Part shown: one piece after another, positions 1 through 10,789 of the stretch
Layout: every line of letters begins with the position of its first letter
Position numbering within the stretch: position 1 is the stretch's first letter
Assembly (NCBI RefSeq): GCF_037975245.1
Contig: NC_092572.1
Span: 1,709,501-1,773,500 of the forward strand
Direction: 5' to 3'
Origin: Apostichopus japonicus
Taxonomy: Eukaryota > Echinodermata > Holothuroidea > Aspidochirotida > Stichopodidae
Length of the DNA stretch: 64,000 nt
The notes under the pieces: model-generated
Databases searched by the model: none
What the model was told of the DNA's origin: nothing
The model's input: only the letters and a program-made list of their open reading frames with translations
Made by a program: the position numbers and the translations under genes

Positions 1-600
1 ATCAAAAGGGGAGGGAGACACCCCCATATACCCCTCCCCCAGGACGGCAATTCGTGGTATGGACCAGCATTTGCCTTCTCAAGAGTTGGGAGCTATGCAA
101 CCATACCATTAACGACATGTCTCTCTAGGGGATTGAATCCTTAGGTTGCCGTCCTATGCTAGTGCGAATCAGCAGAGAGAGTTTGTGGATGCTACGCCTT
201 CGCACCATTCAACCTCATGGGCTCAACATTCAGGAAGGACATGACTAACTTTTCTTCATTCCCCCTCCTTCTCCCCTTGCCCCCCCCCCCCCCCCCATTA
301 CTCCTCTTCTCATAGCTTTTTCCACCTTTTTTTCTCCACACTTTTCTGTCTTTGTCCTTATCCCGGTTTATTCCCTACCCCTTCCCTTAATCCTCTCTTT
401 GTCCCTCCACTGTTTATCTCCTACCTCTCCTCTTCCCCTGTTGGTTTTTATCTTTCATTCTTCTCTCCATCCCTTGTCTACTAATCCCCTTACATCTATC
501 TCTTTGTGTTCACCATGCTCATTAACCTGTCTGTATTATGTGCGTGTTTTTTTTCTACACAGGCTCTCTAATGGATAAGCTGTTTGCTCACAGTTTTATT
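1..600 (+). mobile_element. 3' fragment of a Penelope-like retroelement (copy 1)
   Basis: About 85-600 matches the reverse complement of the element at 59955-61250: the end of its GIY-YIG coding region (around 85-145), a long pyrimidine-rich 3' UTR (about 240-530) and a shared end near 570-600. Compared with that copy it lacks about 100 nt just before the 3' end, so the hammerhead-like segment is missing here. The 5' part runs off the window, so the type of truncation cannot be judged. It lies outside any recognised gene. Seen: the sequence match between the two copies. Known: GIY-YIG endonucleases are typical of Penelope-like elements. Confidence 0.7.
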
Positions 601-3600
601 TTATTTTGAACTCAAGTATTGAAGAACGTTAGGCCAGAAGCAAGTCGTTTCGTCAAATAACAGTACATAAGCAGCACACATTCAGTCACATGTTTATAGA
701 GAATTACACGACGAAACTATTCGCATTTTATTTCTTCAGCAATTTCTCCAACAACAATCGGCAGCACGAGATCATACGGCCCATATGACTCCTTCCATAA
801 CAACTACCTGCTCCCACGAGCTGGAATAGCGTTTTCCCAGCAGTACAATATGCACTGTTCCATATAGCCAATAGAAAAATTGCGTAACTTGCATAGCACA
901 CAGTACAATTACACAGTATGCCTATAGGTTACGCAACACTGAGAGGCAGATTAGAATCTCGGACACCTGATACCTTCGCGGTAACGGTACCCATTTGCGT
1001 ATGCTGTTTATAGCTAAGGATGAGAATGCCATATTAAAGAAATGAATATGTTGCCGCTGTGAGAAGAGGGCAGCATTGTTTTTACTTTTTAATCGGGGAA
1101 TACGTTGAGACAAGATTTTTGATTTTAGCAATTTCCTAGCTGAGAGTGTGCCTTTAACAAAATGGTATTTGACGCAACAATGTATTGTAGCTTAATAAAT
1201 GTTATCAAATATAAATTTAATTAATGAACTGCATGTGTAGTTTACATAGTGAATTGTAAGGAAACTAAAGTATTATTAATCGAAATAAAACTAGAAGATG
1301 TAAGCTGATGAAGTATTTGGACTGATTTGGAAGATAATGAAACACCCTTCAAATTAAATTAAGTGGGAGTTTCCTTTCATGCACCTGTTAGCTTAATGTA
1401 CAGCGTTACATAGTTTTGAAGGAGGAATTAACTTGAATTTATTATTCTAGCTACATAAAGCAAGTTAGAATGTTCAAGGTGAGAATAAAAATACACAATT
1501 AAGTCTAACAGAATCTACGACAATAGTAATAAGGTCATTCGTGATAGCGATGGTATTTTTTGTTTATTAGAAATAGGAAAAATATAGGAACGTTCCACAT
1601 AGAAGGAATTTGCTCGTAATAAAGAAAAGATAAAAATATCTATCCAAATGTTGGTGAACTGTTTGGCACAATATTTCAGAACCTTTATTGAAAGTTGGTC
1701 TAGACCGGTCGCTTTCGAAACATCGTAAACATCATCTCATGTTAGTGATCGACAGGTTTGGCATTCATAACATTAAGCATATGTTAGGATTTTTGGTGAT
1801 GTTCAACCTGCTTCCAGCAATCATAGCAACCAATTCGATTGTAGATATAAATGAGCTAAACAACCATCAATATTATGTCCTATACCTAATGATATGGGTG
1901 ATTGCAGAATGACATTTATAAAAAATGCAATGTATTTTCAACTCACTTGCTGTGATTACATCAATTATGCTGATGATACCAGATGCATACAAAAAAATAT
2001 CACAAAAAAAGAAATATATATCTGTGGTTCGAAATATAGATGTTAGATTCAAGACTGGTTGACTTTGACAAACGTTGCTCTTTAATTTACGTTAAAAGTA
2101 ATCTGAAGTGTTTTTCAAAAGAAACATAACTAACTGGGTAAAGCTTCAAACTCTGGAAAACTGTGACTGGTTTTCCTTCTTTTTATCCAAGTACCATGTT
2201 CAAAGTTATAGATCGTCTGGGTGTCAATATTCTTCCAACAACCGCCTATTGAGTATACAACTGCAAAATATAATAAATACCAACACTTGATTAGCTATCA
2301 CATTCTTCGACTAACATTTCAACGGACTGAGTTGTTACTGAACGACGACAGCAAACTATATGATATTATGTTTCAGCTCATGCAAGAAGAAATTCAGCTT
2401 TACGAAGCTGAGTGGGTTGACAGCTATTAGATTGATAGAGAATATAATATAACTGAAAGTAAATATTCTCTTGTCTGAAAAAAAACTATTAACCTTTCAA
2501 TTTTAAATTAAACTTGATTTTTGATACTTACTTGTAAACCTTTTCTGCCTCTTTACAATTTTACCAAGCTGTGTAATATTTTCTTGAGAAAGTGTATTCA
2601 TAGCGCAATTGTGAAACCTAAGAAAAGGTAGGAAAACACATTTATTCATTTGGCACATTATCTGTCTCACTTTCATGTTTTAATCTTCATATCTGAAAAT
2701 GAGGAAACAATTACGTTATAGTTAACCAGCTTACACATGAATTCATGAATCAGGCGTTAGCCGTTCAAAAAAGGTAAACTAGAACATCAGTGATATTTCA
2801 GATCAATTGTATTTCCCAAAGTGAATTGCACAGCCTGTTTCGAACAAGGAAATATTACACTGTGTATGTTTGTTTAGCGACAGAGAATAACTCAAGTTAA
2901 TTAACAGTCACTTGTCGAAACACTTGTCGTCCACTTGCAACTAATTGGAAACTTTGGAGTATTACGTCCATGTATCACCTGAGAGACACATTCTAAGACT
3001 TTTTTTGGTTCTGATTTTATCTGACAAGCCCTTATTTACCGTATGTGACATGAGCATGTTTGGACCCGGCATCATCTCAAACGACATGCAATCTTTATCT
3101 CGTGTGAATCATAAAAGAAGCCCTAACATGGGCAACAATGTGTACAACTTTCTTCGTGATCAAGCATATATTGTAAGAGCATAACCTTTGGAACTAATGT
3201 TGACAAACATATTGATAGATACATAAACATTTTGCTGTGGCGTTAGCATTTACAAGCATTTTCTATCGTATGTTCTAATCTCGGCATCGAGTCCACGCAG
3301 TAATTAGCTAACTGTTACTTAAAAAGGGGCAAGCCCTTGTTCCTGGATACGGCTGTTCCCCCCAAACACAACTGCAAACACAACAGACCGGTGAAATGAC
3401 TTGCAGCACAAATTTTAGCGCTATCTTAACAGCTGTACACTCCGTATGACAATTAGCGTGTAACGTGAACGACAATAATCGACTATTACAGTCTTATCAC
3501 ATGCCGTAGTGTTTACTTCTGACGTAATTTGAATTGTCCGGCAAAACATCAGATATTTAGACGGCTTTTAACTTTCCTTTCCGTAAAATTTTGCCTTTAA

Positions 3601-4375
3601 GCACAACACCTATATCAAGCATGTACAATAACTTCAAATACTATGTTCAAACCTTCTACGAATCTAAGTACACTGTTATATATAAGATACACAATAACTT
3701 ACTGGAGCAGTACGTTAATCTTTTTAGCGATGTAAGTTACGATCACAAGTATGACGTTGTCTTCAAGTTTATTCTTACTAATCACAACTCGTTCAGCATT
3801 TGGTAATGATAAGTTCGTGAGAAACTGTACAGAGAAGTCCCCCTCAAAAACGAATGTCCCATTAGGAAACTATTGAAAAATTAAGAGAAAACAATACTTA
3901 AGTATGATTCTATTCAATAAGTATGAACACGAGTAGCATCAAGTGTGAAGTCGACTCCATATTATCGTGGCAACCTACGGTATCTCCGATTAAGTCAGAC
4001 CAATCCACCTAGTTTCAGTTCAATGCCCCAAGGGTGTGAGGTGGGCAGCAATTGTAGCACAACATTTAGTAAAAGTGTTCGATAGAGTACAGTATATAAT
4101 GCCCAGTACGCTTTGTATTGGATGAGATCAGTTTAACCATAGTTACTACTACTACGTATTAAATAGAATAGAGACAACGTTCATCGGTGCAGTTATATCT
4201 ATGGAATATTTATGTGAAGCACTCATTTAACAAGTTGATGTTGTTTATGTCTTAAAGGTAAATACGTATTTTTAGTTGATTTGGACAGTGGATGAATTTG
4301 TTTCATTATTTTACCATATATGCAACTCTTAAAACACGTAAAACAAAACAATCTAAGTCTTACATTTTCCTTTCT
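601..4375. other. intergenic stretch with no supported gene
   Basis: Only short scattered ORFs of up to about 80 codons occur here, on both strands. None shows a recognisable domain, a signal peptide exon with a fitting donor, or a link by phase to the receptor genes. The stretch is AT-rich and follows the 3' end of the minus-strand NACHT receptor gene. Confidence 0.5.
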
Positions 4376-6111
4376 TCAGAAAGTGAGAAAGTCTTCAATA
4401 GCATGTTGATGATATGGGATCTCCGTCTTTGTAATAGTAATATCCGCCTTCTTCTTTATAATATTAATCGTTCGCTGTTTTACTAGAAGGTCAACTTCAT
4501 GAAAGCAATCAATAAAGACATTCCACATTCCTTGCTTTTGAAGTGCATCAAGAATTTGTGTTTGCTGAGTGTTATCGTCGCTTAAACCAGTAACGAACAT
4601 TAAGGCAGAATTGAAATCATAATTTGTCAATTTAGTTTGGCAGGATAACATATTTCTCGGTAGATTCTGCAGGAAATAATGTCCCAAAAAGAATTCCTTA
4701 AAAAATGGATACGCAGCATCGACACAATTGTCAGGACTCACTGTACTAAGAGTCGTCTTTGAATGGTGTGAGTCTAAATTGTTTGAATCTACTTTAAGGA
4801 GTCCTATTAACAAAGCCGCTTGAAGTGAATCGTTCCGACTTTCTTCTTGCCAATACTCGATTGATCTCTTTCCTTTACAGAACGCTTCTCCAATGGTTCT
4901 TCTTAGTGCTGAAAACTCAGACTTTTCGCAATGTTTGTTGTTTCCCTTTGTGACATAATGTCTTTCCATACTATTGACGTGTGCTTCCATGATATGTGAT
5001 ATACGACAATGATCGCAATGTTCATTGCCCTGTTTCGTTACTTCCACGGCGTTTAAATACAACCTTGTTGTAACGAATAATGGAACCTTATACAACTCTT
5101 TCAAGAATTCTTTTGAATAACTGAAGGAATAAATCATTTTCTTTACGATGTTTTCATCTACCATTCTATCGTGTTCCTTCTGAAACGAGTATGACTGCAT
5201 ACTCAAGATTGGCTTGTCAAGATCCCCGGTACAACTTTCATCATTTATAGGTTTACTTTTGATAATATAGTCCTCAGGATCAGTGCTTCCCTCTGAGCTA
5301 GCTAAAAGAGAACTATTTTCCGTTATTGGTTGCTTAATTTCTTCCTCGTGGTCTACAGTTCTAGATCGATCATGGTATAAATACATTTTTGCACATAAGT
5401 CTTTAATTTGGTTCTCATTGAATCCCCTCAACTCAATCGTGAGGAATTTATCGGGATATGAGAAATTTAAGTTACGCGATGCTACCCACATTCTCATTTT
5501 GTGATTTTGCTGTACTGTTGTTGTTAATTGAGCAAGATGCTTATAATTATTTTCTTTAGTGTCCAATTGAGTCCCAAAAGTGCTTGCTTTAGTAAGGTGT
5601 TCTTCCTTTTGCGTTTCCTTCCATTCGTGGACATTTATCGTACTGCACAAGTCACTCAATCCGTCAATGAGAACAATTACAGGTTGATCTGACAAGATTT
5701 TCTTCACGTCGTTGGTTTCTATTCCTGAGTCATCGGGAACGTCAGTCATTATTAAATCAATGAGATTCATCTGATAATTACTGTCGGTCAGATGTATGTA
5801 AATCAAAACGTAAGTTTTTTCGTCTTGTTGGATCCATTGGCTTAACATCTTCAGAATCAATGTTGTTTTCCCAAATCCTAGACCAGCCGTCAAAGCCACC
5901 CATTTTTCTGTTGGTGGGTTTGAATACAGTGTTTCTGTAGATACTTCGTATTGTCTCTTGTCTTTCGGTCTTTTAACTATGCACTGGCTGTCCACGTAGA
6001 TGGTATCAATATCAACAGAGACCGTTTCATGGTGAAAGAGGTTGATATAAAGGTATTTAGCGTAACTATCACAGAGACAAGAAATGAACCTTGATAGACT
6101 CTTATCTTTTT
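4376..6111 (-). other. NACHT exon of gene 1
   Basis: A single 1736-nt exon encodes the whole cytoplasmic NACHT part. The acceptor TTTTGCAG is at 6112-6113, and the first two bases complete a codon begun by the TM exon. The segment before the P-loop (...VDIDTIYVD...) resembles the linker that precedes the NACHT in echinoderm-type NLRs. Gene 2 splits its C-terminus over three further exons, whereas here the reading frame stops about 10 residues after HQHAIEDFL. Confidence 0.85.
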
Positions 6112-9100
6112 CTGCAAAATGAGAAGATAAAAAAAAAATTGCCTAATCAAAAAGGTCAATTTGTAACTTTATAGAGAATAAGCTCTTGTCAAAATATTCT
6201 ACAATGCCTTTCATTCTTTTAGAAAAATCAGGTTTTTCTTCTTATTCCCTTTATTCCCCAAATTCCCAAAATGACTAACCATTTTCACATCATGCACACC
6301 TCAGATTGTTTCAAAGGGCTATTCTTGACAAGCCAACACCTACCTAAAGACACTCACATAACCTGCCGGATTTGATGGTTTATGCTGCTATACCAGCGTT
6401 AACGTCAAACTCCGCCTCTGCCCAGCATGGTACTTACAAGGTAGATTGTCTGCAAGATCCACCTTTCGGAATCGGATTCTTTCACCAGTCACAGTATACA
6501 CGCAAACAAAGTGTTAAATCACTCAAACTATATCAATGTTTTCCTTCCTAATCTTCTTTATCACCTACATTACTAAGTACCTCATTTTGCTACTCCCGTC
6601 AGATTTGATATCCACATCCCTGAGTCCTCTAATTGCCTTTTCCTATCATATTTGACGTTTCTATTTTGTTATAGTCTTTGCTCACTTCCCGAGTTTATCT
6701 ATATGTCCATCTGCGTGTCTTGATTTGTTGTCAGTTTGTATTCGTTTCACTTAGCTCTGAATATCCTGCTGGTATCAAAACGTCAGACCCTCTAAATTTG
6801 ACACGTTCATATACATGTTTTGGCCTTGTTTTAGCAGTAAACAACAGTTTGCTAAAACGTTTGCAATATGTTTTAAAAATTTGATATCAATAAATCAACG
6901 AACTTACTATTAAGTGATCTCTGTTTCCGCGATCTGGTGTTGAATATTTCAACTTTTTTATGCGACCCTTCCTGAAAAGTTAAGCATAATAAATTCTCAC
7001 ATTATTATTTTATAAGTTTCTACATTACTATCTTTGATCGAACATTTTCGAAATTTTCAAGAATATATTACATTAAAATAAATGTACAGTTAGCTCTCTC
7101 AAATACCAATGTCAAGTACTACAATTATAATGAGGACATCATAAAGGCTTTATTAACAAACTTTACCAAAAAAAATATTGCTGTTAAAAATTATGGGGAC
7201 CTTACCTGTTCATTCATTGCAATGGTAACTTCTTCGCTTTTCGCTCTCTCACCTGTTAATAAACGGTATAAAAACTTACTTGGTAATATTTTCAATTAAA
7301 GTGCGTTAGTCATGTTTGGAGCCTATTTTCTCAGCCTTAACGTCGCAGATTTGCTTGTTCCTACACATTTCAGTTAAAGTGACACTTCTTTTTTTCTCAC
7401 TTTTTGTGACTAAGTGTGAAGGATGTATATTGAAGTGTATATTATGATATTTATCATCAAACATAAAAAGTATCTTACCAGACTTTTTCGTTTCTTGCCT
7501 TCCATTAGTCTTCTTTCGTACACAAAAAGTCAGAAGAATTAGAGTAACTACTAAGATCACCCCGACGAGAGATATCACCACCCACAATAACCATGATGGA
7601 CTATGCAATTGTGGAGAAACTGTAGAAGTAATTTCAACAGCTGGCTCTCCTGCTGGACAGGGATCTATATACATAGATGAAATTAAACAGTTTAAACGGA
7701 AAACGTTCTGTAATCAACTAAACATGTAACAACACAACAAGTGTACAATCTAGACAATACTTGCATCACGTGTACTTGAGTGAGTACCTATGTTTATCAT
7801 TCGCGTGCATTTTGAACCGTTTGTTTGACTTACATACCCTACGTAGACTGTTAGACACTTAGTATTTCTCGAATAATCCTAACCGCACGTTATCGCCCTC
7901 AGAATGTACCATTTTGTGTGTGTTTGATTTCTTATTATTATCACTTGTTTTGCAAATTGCTGTGTATAAGTTACATGCTTTAAAAGAACATTTCCGTTTT
8001 CTATTACTAAAATAGAAGTCAATTACTATCACGTCGAACCATTAAAATTCAATAATTCATGCTCTAGAAGGAATCTAATTGACCCTAGTCGGTCAACATC
8101 AACATAGGCATGTATATTACAAACGCTGTCACAATTACATAGATAGATCTATTGGATAGACGCGTTCACTGACACTTAATTTGGACTAACCAGAGGTTAC
8201 CCTGACGTAACTGTCTTTACGGTGCAAAAGGTTGATATCATCTTGTGCCAGACATATTATATCAGCAAAACCTCCGCATGTGTCGAACGAGTATTTGGCA
8301 GATGTAGATGTGTCCCATGTGCCCAGCTTTTCATTTTTCTGTGAAATTGATTCGCCTGTAGTAAACTGAAGATGCTCGCTACGTCTAATCTCCAATCGAA
8401 GCGGTACTTTTGGTCGAGATTCAGTTACTATACACTGTAACTGGCTCGTTCGGTTTATTTGTAGGGTACAATTCAAACATGACGAACACTTAGCAATCAG
8501 TGGACATCCCTGTCGTGGACTGACTGGAAAAAAATATATGCAATTCATATTGGCTGTTTTTTAAAGAAAATGAAAACTTGCATCCCAAATTCTATGTCTT
8601 AATCAACTATTGCTCTCAGTGCTGTTTGAACGCGTTCTTCTTTTAGGCGAACAACAGAGGCACCAATATGGCACGTACGAATTATTTACAACAGAATATA
8701 ATGTTTATATTACAGGAAGAATTTATAAGTGAACAATACTTTAAATAATGTCATTGTCTATTGGCTTAACCACTAACAAAATAATCAGATAAGGGGACAT
8801 ACTGAAAATCAATTTCAGACTTTGAACCAAGACATACACTAATACGAGAAGCAAATCTACATTCACCAAAAATGTTCATCAAATGCTTCTCGTTTAAGTA
8901 TTTGGCTGGATTTCGTATATATTTGTCGTTGTATCTACAAGTGATAATTAACTGTAACAGTGACAAGTGAAAGAATATGAAGTACCTTTTATGCTAACGT
9001 TAATATTTTCTACTTCGTAATTTCCTGTTGCAAAGAATGCTGCAACGGTATAAACAGCCTCATCCTCAATTTGGGCGTTCGAAATAATTACATCGCCGTT

Positions 9101-10121
9101 TGATGTGATGTCAAATCTACTGCTGCTATACATAGTTCCTGATTTGAGGTTGTTCTCCAAAGAAAGGATAGGACTTGTCCTGGATGGCGATCCATTGTAC
9201 CAAAACACATCTGTTGGAGGGTCAGATGTATTGCATCCGATCGTTGCATTGTGTCCTTTCTCGATGACAATATTTGACGGACAGCTAAGCTGTTCACCTA
9301 TAATCAATTAAAGATCATTAATGTTGTGTAACCTGTTGGCAGGCAACCATTTATTGGTATATAATTGGTAAATAATATTATAGTTAATATTGCGCAGTGA
9401 TTATACATTACTAGATTTCATTTCAATATTTCAGTGGTTGCCAAAAACGAAAACAAAATTGAAATCATCTAGTTTCCCTGTTTTTTGGATAAACTGCTCA
9501 CATAAGTAGGAACTGTTTTATATGGTGGTGATCGTTATCCATGGGTGGATTTGTTTCACATGTTTTGAACGTTTAATGCAGCGTTGATCAACGGAGATCC
9601 CACAAACGAAAAATGGTATGGCATACTATGTATTTTGACGACTCGTTTGCTAATACAGTTGCGTGAGAGTTTACATTTTGTTGTTATGTGTTAAAATGAT
9701 GTGTTTTTTATATTTTCTTTCCATTTCCCTTTCCCTTTCTTCTCCTCACCTCCCCTTCCCCTCTTGAGTTAGAATTCGATATGCAAATATATTTCAACAA
9801 TTATCCAATTTGCTTCCACATCATATCACTCCCAATATCTTTCACATCATAGCCCCCCTTTTTTGTGATTAAGAAAATCAGTTAGGTGCTTTCATATACT
9901 GTTAGTAAATTTCCTCAGTGATGACGTTGTCTTATTTTAAATTTTGTGGATCATATTTATTACGCTACTGATTAACCAATAAAACAGTTAGCGTGTAAAA
10001 GCCCTGGCCAATGCTTATTACCAATGTTACGGAGTATATTTTAACAATTTTACTTACCTGTGAAAGCACTAGGTGCAAAAACGAGGACAAGCCAAGCCGA
10101 GGTTATTACAGGCACCACCAT
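4376..10121 (-). CDS. Ig-Ig-TM-NACHT receptor, gene 1 (876 aa, 5 exons)
   Basis: Predicted type I membrane receptor with a cytoplasmic NACHT NTPase. Exons on the minus strand: 10058-10121 (signal peptide, MVVPVITSAWLVLVFAPSAF), 8986-9297 (Ig1), 8191-8523 (Ig2), 7479-7664 (stalk, TM about residues 261-283, basic stop-transfer) and 4376-6111 (NACHT to stop). All internal junctions are phase 1 with GT-AG sites, so the spliced frame is open for 877 codons. The NACHT part shows Walker A GLGFGKTT (about 375-382), Walker B VIVLIDGL (about 443-450) and a C-terminal helical region with YPFFKEFFLGHYFL, then HQHAIEDFL just before the stop. The start was chosen because the 64-nt exon gives a hydrophobic leader and a phase-1 donor. 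It faces a plus-strand receptor pseudogene across about 670 nt. The architecture is seen in the sequence; a signalling role is inferred from the NACHT family. An extra small exon near 7198-7247 was rejected because it breaks the frame. Confidence 0.85.
6560..6885 (+). mobile_element. degenerate Penelope-like 3' end in an intron of gene 1
   Basis: In the last intron of gene 1, opposite to the gene. Positions 6752-6820 align with the minus-strand 3' region of the Penelope-like element at 60010-60075: TATCCTGCTGG followed by AAAACGTCAGACC, against CATCCTGCTAGG and GAAACGTCAGGCC. The upstream stretch is pyrimidine-rich, as in the other copies. It is heavily diverged and its 5' boundary is unclear. 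Confidence 0.45.
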
Positions 10122-10789
10122 GATGCATGTGCGCTATGACAAAACAAAAACAATGTGAGATAACATGCATGGTTTGCTGAAGTAGGCTGATGCACGTTAC
10201 ACGTGAGCATCCCATACACATGATAAAAAATAGTTTTCTCTTTCGATGTCAATAGTGTGCTTACTACTAGACAAAGGGAATATATTAAGTATGGAGGAAG
10301 GCGTGGATTAAACAAGAAGTATATATTATGTCTTAGCATTGCAATGAGAAGTTAGAATATGTTTGCTAAAAGTTGGTCCTATGAACATCTTGGAGCGATC
10401 ATATTTATGAACACGTTTGAGCTATCAGTTTAGTTTACCAAAATGAAACGTTCAACGTTGGTTAGATTGAGAGCCTTATGTAAAATGAGTTGAGATATCA
10501 CCGTTCATTCAAAACGTCACATATAAAGCAGTATCAATACGTTAGTTCTAGTTGTGATCGTCAAAATTACCTAACTAAATTATTGTCCTACAGTTGATGA
10601 ATGCTAAGGCATTTTAAGTTGCCGTACTCCCTTACACAGTTTTTAAACATTCCCTCTAGGTAACCGTATACGAATGATGCTTTTACCTAGACTATCAGCA
10701 GAGTAAAACTCAATTAACCTTCCTGTTCAACTTTCATTCATATATCTGTTTGTGTTTTCTCAGTAGGAGCTAAATAATAATCAAGTGAG
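10122..10789. promoter_or_regulatory. shared divergent promoter region of gene 1 and pseudogene A
   Basis: 668 nt separate the start codon of the minus-strand NACHT receptor from the lost start codon of the plus-strand receptor A. No other coding exon is seen. The A-proximal part is similar to 22205-22789, which separates the relic minus-strand leader exon from receptor B. Shared regulation of each pair is inferred from this geometry; I did not identify specific transcription factor sites. Confidence 0.45.

Noticed and set aside
7198-7247. Minus-strand mini-exon with good acceptor and donor inside gene 1, between the TM and NACHT exons
   Set aside because: It enters in phase 1 but leaves in phase 0, which breaks the NACHT frame; direct joining of the TM exon to the NACHT exon works, as in gene 2. 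It could be a rare cassette exon.
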